A stretch of DNA of 64,000 nucleotides from assembly GCA_001692895.1 (NCBI GenBank), contig KV748185.1, positions 2,573,612-2,637,611 on the forward strand. The letters run 5' to 3'. Position 1 is the first letter of the stretch; each line of letters begins with the position of its first letter. The stretch comes from Cenococcum geophilum 1.58 (lineage: Eukaryota; Ascomycota; Dothideomycetes; Gloniales; Gloniaceae). The translations under genes were made by a program, and so were the position numbers. Under the pieces are notes generated by a model, which made no database searches, was not told the DNA's origin, and worked only from the letters and a program-made list of their open reading frames with translations. Below are positions 13,061 through 22,800 of this stretch, piece after piece.

Positions 13061-13269
13061 ATGGGCGCCTACTTAGTATACGGCGAAGATACCGTAGTTA
13101 TCTTCCTTTTGACTTCCGTCTAGGTTCCGTGCGGCTTCCTTTTATAGAGCTTCCTTACCTAAAGCCTCCTTTCTTATCTTCTTAATCTTTAACTTAGTTT
13201 AATCTAATGCGCTTATAATCCTTTCCTTAACTTTCGTAGCCGTGGCTTTATTAGATTTCTAATCCTTTA

Positions 13270-14200
13270 ATTAAACCGATTTATTAATATAAGGACAATC
13301 CGGAAACTAGTGAATATCTCTATAGTAGCACATCGGGGTATCCTTCTTCTTTAACGTCCTAGACGGTATAGTAGGGGCCTTATCCTTAGGAGCCTTATCC
13401 TTAAAAGCCTCGTCTTTACAAGATCCGTTAATTAACTCGCCCTAAAAGCCCACTGTATTAGCGCTAAGTTAATCCCTTCTCTTTTAGGCAGTCTCTATTC
13501 GTTAATAGTTCCGATATATTTTAACTAGTTAATCTATAGATATTATCTGGTTACTAGCCCAGTCATATTTATTAAATTTAACCCTCTACGTCAAAGCCTA
13601 GTTTAGTAATGCTAGCTCTATAGCCAGCAGAAAGTCTCTAATTACTCAGTCGCCGTTTACGTCTAGCAATTTAATCTTTTTGCAGTCGTTGTATATCTTC
13701 TCCTACTGCTATAGCCAGGCCTTAAAGTTCTGGTTCTTTAGGCCCTTTTTAACCTTAGTATATTAAGTAGATAGGTACAGCTTACGTGCTATATTAGTAG
13801 GGGCAACCCTCTCCTTAAGAGCCACTAGGGTGTCGTATACTAAGTCAATACCCAGTATATAGGTGTTAAGGTTCCTGTCTACTACACTAGTAATATAGCT
13901 TTATAAAGAGGTCAAAGCTACCTTCTACTTCTTGTATTCCTTCTCTACTATTTTATACCTCTTACGGAGAATTTAAAGCTCGTCCTTCTTGTCCTCAGAG
14001 AGAGCTGCATATAAGGTCATTCCTATCTTCACATCTTAAGGCTTAGGAAAGACTGGTTTAAGCAAACGGGGCAACTAATCCTATTTAGTTGAGGGGTCGA
14101 CGTACTCCCATACGTCTCCTATTCGAGCTTAAAGCCTAATAAGGTCGATCCATTCGTCCCAATTAGCTTGGTTCGATAATATCACCGTTATAGTAATAGC
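13270..14200 (-). pseudogene. Copia Gag relic of the nested element
   Basis: The minus-strand reading from about 14200 shows a Copia gag start region (SNQANWDEWIDLIRL), then a helical capsid stretch (ALKERVAPTNIARKLYLST near 13790-13740). A Cys/His cluster near 13340-13290 (C-Y-Y-R-D-I-H-stop-F-P-D-C) looks like a decayed zinc knuckle. Stops replace Gln and Trp. It would have formed the particle shell of the element. The start codon is not determinable. Confidence 0.75.
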
Positions 14201-14307
14201 TTAGGTAGCTTAAAAAGTTATATTAAAAGGTGCTTACAAGGACAAATGAAGTATTTAATAAGGGATAAGGTTAATTAAATCAATAGATGCAATATGGCAA
14301 GTCACCC

Positions 14308-14318
14308 GGGCTTATAAC
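14308..14318 (-). promoter_or_regulatory. Primer-binding site (initiator tRNA-Met half-tRNA type)
   Basis: On the minus strand, directly after the 5' LTR, the sequence is GTTATAAGCCC. One G-to-A change (RIP) separates it from GTTATGAGCCC, the complement of the anticodon-stem region of fungal initiator tRNA-Met, which is the known primer type of many Copia/Ty1-like elements. Adjacent placement with no gap supports the call. Confidence 0.75.
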
Positions 14319-14547
14319 TGTTAATCGGTAGTCTATGCACCGATAAATAAGTAAAGAATAAGGACTTTGTCTATTTAAACTATGAAGAAAAAAAGCTATT
14401 TATATATAAGGTAGGTCCAGGCAACTGAGTCAAAATAGGTAATAGAAACGGGCGGTGAGACCTAGGGTACTAGGCATCAAAGACAGTAGTAAGACGGCAG
14501 TAAGACGGTAGTAAGACGGTGGTAAGAAAACCCGATCTAGATCGACA
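14319..14547 (-). repeat. Copia 5' LTR (229 bp)
   Basis: Upstream LTR of the nested Copia (minus-strand reading), paired with 9281-9509. It is immediately followed inside the element by the primer-binding site at 14318-14308. It carries the same AGTAAGACGG tandem units as its partner. Confidence 0.93.
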
Positions 14548-14552
14548 CGTCT

Positions 14553-14741
14553 ACATAGCTACCATCAAGACGTCGTCGGTCACGGATTAACGTTGCCCTA
14601 ACGTCGCCCCGACAACCGAACATGTATATAGTCGTCTACCGCGCCCCTTTCTTCAAGCCCTTACTTTAGTCTATTCATAATATAGCCTCTAAAGCCCTTA
14701 ACGCCTTACCCTATTGATTTATAGATTTGCTAGCCGTGACA
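14553..14741 (+). repeat. 3' LTR of chromodomain Gypsy, right fragment
   Basis: It continues the 3' LTR after the Copia insertion and matches 3305-3493 of the 5' LTR. It ends CCGTGACA and is followed by the element's target duplication CTAGT at 14742-14746. Together with 9266-9280 it adds up to exactly 204 bp. Confidence 0.93.
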
Positions 14742-14769
14742 CTAGTCCTTAACTAGCTGCCCTTTTAAA

Positions 14770-15002
14770 TAAAGTAGGAAGGATTTAACTATAAGGGGAC
14801 TTTATAAATAGGGGGCTATAAGGCATAATTATAAAAATAGAATAGATTATGGAGATAAATTCTTAAGGAGGTAAGGCCTTTAGAATTATAGAAACTATAT
14901 ACTATAGGTATATATCTCTAGTATATAACTAGCGACTATTTAAGGAGTATCTAGGGGTTGTCCTAAGGGCAACCTAAGGCGATCGCAATAGAATCCCTTA
15001 TA
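14770..15002 (-). mobile_element. Decayed, arm-truncated copy of the foldback MITE
   Basis: On the minus strand this matches the loop and the complete right arm of the hairpin element at 18415-18776: the GGGGGCTATAAGG loop motif, CTTAAGGAGGTAAGGCC, GGGGTTGTCCTAAGGGCAACC, and the end CCCTTATA for CCCTTACA at 15002. The left arm is missing. It is much more AT-mutated than the 18.4-kb copy (for example CACGTGCC against TATATATC). Confidence 0.7.
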
Positions 15003-15010
15003 ATTATATA

Positions 15011-15128
15011 CTAAAAGTATATACCTATAGTATATAGTCTTTCTAATCCTAAAGGCCTTACCTCCTTAAGCATTTATCTCCTCTATAATCTATTCTGTTT
15101 CTATAAGTGTGCCTTATAGCCCCTATAA
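15011..15128 (+). mobile_element. Second foldback MITE fragment, inverted to the first
   Basis: The plus-strand sequence matches the inner left arm and loop of 18415-18776: ATATAGTCT, GGCCTTACCTCCTTAAG, then GTGCCTTATAGCCCC. With the fragment at 14770-15002 it forms an imperfect head-to-head palindrome centred near 15005. Its outer terminus is missing, so it may be a broken second copy or a rearranged single element. Confidence 0.55.
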
Positions 15129-15769
15129 TACTTCTTTACGTCTAATTATTACTAAAATACTACGAGCTAAAAGCCCTTTATCTTCTCTATTGCCTTTATA
15201 TTATAGCGATAATATAGCTCTATTTTACGAGAAGTTAAATATAAATGGTTGGTTGGTTTTAGCCAAAATCTATAAAAATTCCGTTAAAAATATAACTTGC
15301 GTTTTACGACAATATATCTCGCCCCCTAGTATTTTAAATAAGGGTTGTAATCTATAAATATATATATACGATTACTTAAAGAATCTATTATATTAATAAA
15401 ATATATAATAACTTTTATAGTTAGGACGTTGCTTATAGAAATTTTTAATTTTTAATTTTTAAAATATTTATTTCTTACTAAAGCGAGGCCTATACAAAGG
15501 CGCGTGGCATTGAAAATGGTCTATTTTTATTTATTGCCGAAGTAAGGAATTTTCTTAGCAAACCCTACTAAGAACTCCTCTCTTTAGCAATAATAAAAAA
15601 TGCATTCCTTACCCAAATGGCTCCGTAAACCAGTAGTCTTAATTATACTGTCTTTTTAACTTATTTACAGTACGTGGGTATAGCTAAAGCTGCATATAAG
15701 TCTGGAATCTATTAAAAAACAGCTATAAATATTAAGAATCGAGCTATAAAGATCAAAATTCAACTTACA
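15129..15769. other. AT-rich segment without recognised gene
   Basis: A plus-strand frame open for 82 codons (15109-15357) overlaps the end of the MITE fragment and has no recognisable domain. A later plus-strand stretch (about 15700-15830) also stays open for some 40 codons and runs into the GGGGTCAC-rich element, but it resembles nothing I know. The rest is AT-rich spacer with a TTTTTAATTTTTAATTTTT run near 15440. Confidence 0.4.
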
Positions 15770-16605
15770 GAGGCTGGCCTCCTACGGGCTTACAGCTCGG
15801 GGGGGTTATAGAAAAACTCGGCGGGGTTACAAAGTTTAACGGGGTCACAACCTTTCTAACCACGCTCAACTTATGACCCCGCTAAGCTTTATGCATATGC
15901 AGCGCATATACAAATAATTTTTCTTTTAGAATTTAAAGCATTAAATAAATAAATAAATAAATAAATTCTATAACGCTGAAGTTGTATATACCTTGCATAT
16001 GCTTCCTATTAACTAGACAATTAAATAGGTCAGCTAGATTATTAGTATATATATACTCTATACGCCTAATAAGGTAGGCTGTGCTATAGTTCTATATACT
16101 AAGCATATACTTAGCATATGCCTATATTATTACTTATTAAGAAGTTGTTTAACTACTGTAATATAGGTATCTTATAAATATAAGCGCATATATCTACATT
16201 ATATATATTAAGTATAGGTTAAGTATATGCTAAGTATATACTTAACTTATACACCATATTACTTATATAAGGTGGGCTGCGCTATAGTATCTGTTTGGTA
16301 TATGCCCAGCATCTACCTAGTATATACTTAGCACATACACTATTAATAAGCCGTTTAACTACCGCGGTATATTCTCATAGGTATATGTATATACTTAGCA
16401 TATGCATCGCATATTTAGTGCATAAGGTCGCTAAAGCTAAATTGTGGCTACCGATGCGCGTTCTGTATGTGTAAAAGTGTGACCCCGCCGACCTTTTTCT
16501 GGCGCTCCATCGGTGACCCCATTCAGCTTTCGCCGACCCCCATCGGTGACCCCGTTTAACTTTTCCATAACCCCTATAAGCTACACCCCGGCCTCCCACT
16601 ACTAA
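15770..16605. mobile_element. Non-autonomous DNA element with GGGGTCAC subterminal repeats (candidate)
   Basis: The two ends are rough inverted copies. On the left there is a GGCCTCC box, then GGGGTTATAGAAAA, then CGGCGGGGTTAC and ACGGGGTCAC. The right end in reverse complement gives GGGAGGCC, AGGGGTTATGGAAAA, then ACGGGGTCAC and GGCGGGGTCAC. The GGGGTCAC box recurs at least five times, always near the ends and inverted between them. The interior (about 15890-16430) is AT-rich, with many degenerate TATACTTAGCATATGC-like units. No coding capacity is seen, and target duplication and exact termini are not clear. This resembles a MITE-like element whose repeats could be transposase-binding sites. 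Confidence 0.45.
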
Positions 16606-16720
16606 TAATTTAAGAGCTTATTTTAAGGAAAGAAGAAAGTAAAGTAAAGCTAAAGATTAGTATTAAAGAGGTAATAGGCTTATTAGAGGCTTATAATACG
16701 TTACTACCTATAAAGAAGGT

Positions 16721-16972
16721 GTAAGGGTACTTTTGGTCCCTTACTCGGCTATATAGGAGCTCTTAAGAGCTGTCAAGGCTAGCCTTCGGCTAGGTCTTAG
16801 CCACCCCTTATAAGCTCCTCGGGCTTACAGCCTCCTTCCTCCCCTATTAGTTTGTCTCTATACTAGGCTATTGCCTACCCTTATTACTATATCGTCCTCT
16901 TCTATCGACTCTCCTTAAAACTCATGCTCGGCTTACCTGCTCCCTACTATACGCCTTAGCAATATGGCTTAT
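16721..16972 (+). repeat. Solo terminal repeat of the long-TIR element (copy 1)
   Basis: It begins with the short palindromic start AGGGTACTTTTGGTCCCT and includes GCTAGCCTTCGGCTAG. It matches 31319-31517 in the same orientation and 35474-35727 in the opposite orientation. In the pair at 31-35 kb these are the two inverted ends of one element; here only one end is present and it is not followed by the transposase. It may be a broken copy or a fragment. Confidence 0.65.
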
Positions 16973-17975
16973 AGAAGGCTTTTTTAACCTCTACCGTTAT
17001 ATAATTAAAAAGAAACTCTATAAGCGAGGTTTATAACGCTATAAAGCTACTAAAAAGCTTAGTTTAACTAATATTTAACAAGCGTAAAGATATAAGGTTG
17101 CTTTATCTTAAAAGGACTGGGGAATAAAAGAGTAGAGGAAGGTTATATTCTTAGACAAAGTATTAATTATTATCTCTGCCGCTCGCGGCACTTAAAATCT
17201 CTTTTAATTCCTAGACAAGCAATATTATAGCAATTACATTAATCGCTGGTATAATAACTACTTAGAGGTAATATTTTAGGGGTGTTTTATATATAATTAT
17301 AAAGGTCCTTATTATATCTAGTACCCCAAAACTAAGTTCTAAAAAGTAGAGAATTAGGATACTATTAAGGCTCTTAATAAGGTATACCTAATACTAACTA
17401 TATACCGCACATGCAACCTTACCAAAAGGTAGCGCTACACTCCAAAACTTACGCATACCCATCTTACCATCAAAAACAATTGATTTCCCAACTTTCAAAA
17501 CCTAATTCCTACTGCCTAGCGAGCTAGAGGTGGATTTATTTATCGTTTTACCCCCTTTTCCCAATAGAAAAATTTCTTTAAGGGTGGCCTTAGCTTATAA
17601 GCGAGGCATGGATAGGAATACTAAAACTACTACTACTACTAATACTACTACTAATACCAAAACTATAAAATAGGAGCTAGTTTTTCTACTACCTTTTAGC
17701 CTAATCTCCCTAGAAATCTTCTAGTAAGATTAGTAAGGAGAAAGGGTATAAGGATAGTTAAAACTTGGAGACCCCCCTATAAGATATAAAATGCCAAGGC
17801 CTAATAGGTTAAAAAAAAGAAACCCCCTATAGAAATAAGTGATAAAGAGTCTATATTTACCTTTTTTCCTCCTTCTCCTCCTCCTGGCCTGTTTAGGATA
17901 GAAGAAAAAAGAGAACATCCTTAGTTATCTCCTAAAAAAGAAAACCAAAAACCTGTAAAAAAGATAATAAAACTA
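16973..17975. other. Unassigned degenerate segment upstream of the LINE ORF1
   Basis: Plus-strand text stays partly open (for example about 17240-17700) but shows no motif I recognise. It may include the 5' untranslated part of the LINE that follows. A trinucleotide tract of ACT units lies at about 17620-17670. A short GC-rich hairpin GCCGCTCGCGGC lies near 17180. The opposite-strand frame at 17730-17918 looks like chance. Confidence 0.35.
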
Positions 17976-19600
17976 ATGACTACTACGGACAGTACGGCTG
18001 ATATGCCTTCCTATTCCTTTTCTCTAGAATAATATCTAAGCTTTACTTTAGAAAGCCTAACCTAGGCCTATAAAGGGCTAGAAGAAGATAAAGATAAAAT
18101 AAAAGAATAAGTTAAATAGCTAGTATACTATACACAAAGTATCCTATTAGGAGAAAATCCCTTTATATAAAAAGAAGAAGAAGAAGAAGAAGAAAAAGAG
18201 AAGGCAAACAATGTCCTAAAAAGACTAGTAGAAGAAGTAAGAGCTCTCCGTAAGGAGGTAGCCCCTATTAAAAAAACTTATATAAAGAGGCTAAAGAAGG
18301 ACCTCCCTTCTTCGTTCTCTCTACCCTCCTCATTACTACCTTCTACCCCTTCTCCTTTTAGTAGGAGTTCTACTTCTACTAGAAGTAAAAAAAAAGCAGC
18401 TATAAGAAAGGGAGTGTAAGGGATATTATTGCGGACACCTTGGGTTGCCCTTAGGACAACCCCCAAACGCCCCTCGGATGGTCGCCGGTCACGTGCCGGA
18501 GGCACGTGCCCGTAGTATATAGTCTCCACGATCCCAGAGGCCTTACCTCCTTAAGGATTCGTCTCTTACTAATTTATCCTGTTCCAATCGTGTCCTTATA
18601 GCCCCCTGTCTACAAGATCCCCTTACATTTAAATCCTTAAGGAGGTAAGGCCTCTGGGATCGTGGAGACTATATACTACGGGCACGTGCCTCTAGCATGT
18701 AACCGGCGACCATCCAAGGGGCGTCCGGGGGTTGTCCTAAGGGCAACCTAAGGTGTCCGCAATAATATCCCTTACAGGGAGCTAGTCCTAATTATAGACG
18801 AAAAGGACTAATCTTTAAATACCTTCTCTATACGAAACAAAGTTAATTAACTATTTGCATTAAAACTGCAAGTAAAAAAGCTAGTATTAGCGTCTATAGC
18901 TAGAACTAAAGGAAAACAAAATATTCTCCTTATAACTATAGAAGAGTATAATGCAGATTTCTTAGTTAAATATAAGGAGATATAGCATAACTACTTTACC
19001 TTTTAAAGAGAACAAAAACTAGAACTATAGGTTTAAATTATAGCCCACGGGGTTCCTACCCCACCTTTCCTAGGAGAAGGAGGCTCTAAGCTTCTAAAGG
19101 AAGAAATTAAGACCTTTAATCCTATAAGGATATAAGGACTACCTAGATAGATCTTATTTAGTAAAAAAAGACACAATCTATAGACTAGATTTAGCTTTAT
19201 AGTTTTTACTATAGAGAACGAAGAAAAAAGACAAGAAATTCTTAAGTAAAAANAGATATTAATTGCAGGTACAGTTACTAAGGTAGTAAAATACCTTAAA
19301 GTCTCTCCTACTACGTAGTGTACAAGCTACTAAAAATTTGACTATATAGGAGACAGGTGCTCTACTAGGGCCTATAAATTCTGTGCAGCTGTATATTTAT
19401 CTAAAGACTATTCTATCCTACCTGTATAATAATAGGCAAGCCTTATAAGCATACTACCCCTCTTTATATTAATTGTAAAGAAAAATACTTTGCTAATAGT
19501 AAAGACTGCGAGACTCTTAAAGTAGCTAAACTAGTACGTAAAGAAGATTCTATAGAAGAATAAAACAGATAGGATTCTAGAAGGAGGCAACTCCTACTAA
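17976..19600 (+). pseudogene. LINE ORF1 relic (Gag-like, CCHC fingers)
   Basis: It opens ATG at 17976 (MTTTDSTADMPSYSFSL) with an acidic/basic coiled-coil-like region including a run of Glu near 18170-18200. After the MITE the frame resumes with ITIEEYNADFLVKYKEI near 18940-18985, then IAHGVPTPP near 19040-19065, a characteristic ORF1 block of Tad/I-type LINEs. Zinc-finger text follows near 19305-19400 (C-T-S-Y...F-D-Y-I-G-D-R-C...Y-K-F-C-A-A), with Cys/His positions partly turned to Ser/Tyr. ORF1 would bind the LINE RNA. Stops lie in Gln/Trp positions. Excising the MITE and one GGGAG restores the local reading (K-G-A-S). Confidence 0.8.
18415..18776. mobile_element. 362-bp foldback MITE inserted in LINE ORF1
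   Basis: It has near-perfect terminal inverted repeats of about 143 bp each around a loop of about 75 bp; the ends are TGTAAGGGATATTATTGCGG and its complement. It is flanked by a 5-bp target duplication GGGAG (18410-18414 and 18777-18781). The two arms differ at only a handful of positions, all of them transitions. It is visibly more GC-rich than its host, with several CpG and CpA sites kept. No coding capacity. Superfamily is not assigned; a 5-bp duplication does not decide it. Related, decayed pieces lie at 14770-15128. Confidence 0.9.
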
Positions 19601-19895
19601 GCTCTTAAAAAGATATTAAAGAGCAAAAGGATAGAAATAAATTGCAAAAGGATAGGGATAGGTGTTAGGATTTCTTATAGTTTTTCCTACTGTTTTCTTA
19701 TTCCCTAGTAGTTGCAGGAACTTAGGGTTTACTAAGGAACTACAAACTACTAGGATATAGCTACTAGTATATATTAAGCTGCCTAGAAAGGATTTATGTA
19801 TATAGAACTATAGCGCTATAGCCTGAGGCTGCATGCGCAGTATTGTACGTAGTATAATACAATAGATATAAAAAAATAAAAAATAAAAATAAAAA

Positions 19896-22800
19896 CCTAA
19901 TACTGCCTTATCCCGTCCTAATAGTAGGATATTAAAAGACATCTTAATTTATCTTCCTTTAATGGTTATCTAAATAGGTCCTGTTTTAAGGTTAATAATA
20001 CCTCCTTTATAGGCTATTGGATTTCCTAAAATTGTAACTAATAAATAAGCGTGTTTTTTTTTATTTGTGAGGTAGTTCTATCCGCTTTACAACTACTAGT
20101 AAGATATAGTTCCTTATTACTCTACTATCTATTAGTGCTTTAAACTATTAGTCCTACTAATTAACTTATAAATTTAGGTGTTATCCTTAAATTCCTTTAA
20201 TTGTCTAAGGCTCTACTATTAGCTCCCTTTAGTTTTATAGGCCTCTACTTTTCCTAACCGTTGGCTGCTTAATCCTATTATACTTAGCTCGTTCTTTAGC
20301 TAATACCTAGTTTACTTTTTATCCTTAATATACTATAGATATATATTCTCTGGGTATTCCTACTATTAGTATCCATCTAAGCATTTTTCTATAAGGAACC
20401 CCCCTGGTTAAAGTATTAAGTCCCTTAACTTCTAAACTTCTGCTAGATACTATATATATATATACTTAGTATTTTTATATTATTGCTCTTCTGGCACCTA
20501 ATATATCCTTATAGGGTACTTCCAATTCTTTTCTTTTAGATTTTTATATATGTTGTGTGTATCGTCTATATATGCAATCTATGCCAATATATAGTATGCT
20601 AGGTGCTTTAGGTTAACTCTAAACTCGTCTTTATCCTTAAGTTTAAACCTCTATCTTATAGACCTAAATATTATAACTTTATTCGCAGGTACTAAGATGC
20701 GTCTTTTGCTTCTCTAGTCCTCTAATTATTCCTCTAGATCTTTTAATATTATAATTAAGGCTCCTTTAATATAAGTTATAGTCTTTTCCATAATTAGGTG
20801 GTCCTAAATAACTCGTTTATTTAACTATATATAGAAGTCTTCCTACTTATTATTGCGTTGTTATCTATACTACTTTTAGTATAGCTCCCTAAGTATATAC
20901 AGTCTATTTATAAAAAAGTATCTTTTTATTGCTATATTTTGACAGCCCTTTATATATTGTTCTTTAAATCTAGTTAGAATTCCTAAGTCTTCTTTCTATT
21001 TTAGTTCGTTAGCCATTTTGCTCTTAGCGTGCCTATCTTAGGCCTATTAGTAATTCTTTATATAGGTACTTTGTCTCTTATACAACCTAGTGCGCTAGAT
21101 CTCTTATCTAGTTTCTATTCTTGCTATACGAGGATTCTTTATTTGCTCGCCTTGTAAGTAAATTCTTAAAGTCTTCTTACTTCTTAATTATAGTATTAAC
21201 TTTTTAATCTTATTACTAAGCCTTATTCGCAATTTCTTTAATAGTTTTTATTCTATTACTAAAATCTTAGTCCTATAGGATTCTTAATCCTAAGCTTGCT
21301 TCTTTTTTAAACTATACTCTAGCCTTAGTCTAACTAGGCTTTTATAGTGTTCTTATCTTATTTTAAGAGTCTTAAATCTTACTTATTTTACTTTAAGAAT
21401 CTTATGCCTCTAGGAAACTCTATCCCGTGCTTATTTATATATCTTTAAACTAAGCTACTGCTCTACTCTATTAGTTATTGTCTATTATAAGTCCTTAAGC
21501 TTATCTTATCCCGTCTTAGGAATCTTAAGCGTCTTTTATCTTATTTTAAGAATCTTAAGTCTGTGGCCTTTTACCTTTATTAAGTGGTAAGCTAGCACTA
21601 GTAGTCGTCTGCTTGCTTAATCCCTTTATTAAGTATTTCTTCTTCCGTTTTATAAAGCGATAAATGCTATATTTAATAATGTTATAATTTCTATTACTAA
21701 TCCTTGTTTTATAACGGTTTTAGTTTCTACTTTTAATATAACTGTTTTAAGGTCTATATACTCCTAGTAAGCTGCCCTTATTACCTCGTTATTGTTAAAT
21801 ATTTCGCCTATATTAAATTTATTATCCTTAATATCCAATTTACAAGATAGCTTATTAGTTCCTCTAAACTTTAATAATTTTGGCTCCTATAGCTAATAGC
21901 TTGCGCCGTACTTAGTGTTCTTATAAATTTGGCATACGTTATTATAATAAAACGTAAAACTCTTAATTAAACACTCTTTGGTTCCTTATAGTATACTATT
22001 GTCTCTTTATATATATATGTCGCCTACTAGTCTGGTTCCCTTTACCGCACAGTTACTCTAACCATCTTTACAGTTTCTAGTAAAATAACCCTATTTTCCG
22101 TAATTTATATAAGCTCCTTCTTTAAACCATTTTTCTTATTATAGATTCCGCCTAAATATCTTCTACTATTATAATTTCTGGTTTAGCCTTTGCTTCTTAA
22201 GTCTATAATTACTTAATTCTTACCCTTTAGGTTTCTATAGTCTCTTATTCTATCTTCTAGGTTCTTTAGTACTACTTAGGTCTATTAGCTTTAGTCTGCT
22301 ATTTTATAGTTTCTAACTTAGTTAATGCGTACTCTACGCCTTATACAACTATAAAACTCTATCTTAACCCTTCTTAGTCTGTTCTCTTTAGTAGATCCTA
22401 TTATTAATCTTAATTACTTAATCTATTAGTTCCCTAAGCATATCCGCATCTTTTATTAGGATAATTACGTCCTAGACTTTTACTTTAAGTCCCTGTTTAT
22501 ACTATGCTATAAGCGCCTTATTATTTTACTTAACTTATATAGCTAGTGTCTAAAACTATGTTGTATACTTAACGTAATCCATAAGCCAGTAGCCAGTATA
22601 GGCTAGTGGCCACCCCACCAAAATCACCAAAAAACCAAAAAAATCGATCTTTAATATTTTAACAACGGCCTAATAATAAATTATAAAAATTTGTAATTAG
22701 ACTCTCATAATTACTTTAAAACCTCCATTAAAGTTTTAGAGTAATTAGTTTAGCCGTTATTAATATATTACAATTTAGCTTTTAAATTTAAGCCCAATTA

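Larger units (their letters stand above)
9281..14547 (-). mobile_element. Complete Copia element nested in the Gypsy 3' LTR
   Basis: It has two 229-bp LTRs (9281-9509 and 14319-14547), a primer-binding site, gag and pol in Copia order on the minus strand, and a G-rich tract next to the downstream LTR (minus-strand CTGGGGGGGT, 9510-9519). Target duplication: CGTCT at 14548-14552 and TGTCT at 9276-9280, differing by one C-to-T. Removing the element and one copy of the duplication regenerates an uninterrupted 204-bp Gypsy LTR that matches the 5' LTR, so this Copia inserted after the Gypsy. Coding parts are full of Gln/Trp stops. Boundaries are secure to the base; domain borders are approximate. 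Confidence 0.95.
3290..14741 (+). mobile_element. Chromodomain Gypsy (chromovirus) element with nested Copia insertion
   Basis: A complete but dead Ty3/Gypsy element. The 5' LTR is 3290-3493 (204 bp), gag about 3752-5160, pol to 9222, polypurine tract AAAGGGGGGTGA at 9254-9265, then a 3' LTR starting at 9266. That LTR is interrupted after 15 bp by a Copia element and resumes at 14553-14741, giving 15 + 189 = 204 bp, the same length as the 5' LTR. The target duplication CTAGT is intact on both sides (3285-3289 and 14742-14746). The LTR opens TGTGACGG and closes CCGTGACA. Numerous Gln/Trp stops show RIP. Integrase ends in a chromodomain, a module known in chromoviruses to bind histone marks and bias insertion to heterochromatin. 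Confidence 0.93.
17976..19895 (+). mobile_element. Tad1-like LINE, ORF1 plus A-rich tail, lacking ORF2
   Basis: ORF1 (17976 to about 19600) is followed directly by a roughly 300-bp 3' region ending in an A-rich tail of ATAAAAA units at 19869-19895. No endonuclease or reverse transcriptase sequence lies between them. The same ORF1-end/tail junction occurs in a second copy at 24639-25770, so this is a repeated non-autonomous form and not a one-off deletion. At 19896 the sequence changes abruptly to a minus-strand Gypsy protease, consistent with insertion into that element. A 362-bp MITE sits inside ORF1. The LINE 5' end is undefined. One ambiguous base (N) is at 19253. Confidence 0.75.

Noticed and set aside
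15109-15357. 82-codon plus-strand open frame as a gene
   Set aside because: The first part is foldback MITE sequence read through; the rest has no motif or conserved context.
16375-16599. 74-codon minus-strand frame rich in Gly-His-Arg-Trp
   Set aside because: The repeats in the protein are simply translations of the GGGGTCACCGATGG subterminal boxes of a non-coding element.
18278-18529. 83-codon minus-strand frame
   Set aside because: It crosses the MITE boundary and is antisense to the LINE ORF1; a chance frame.
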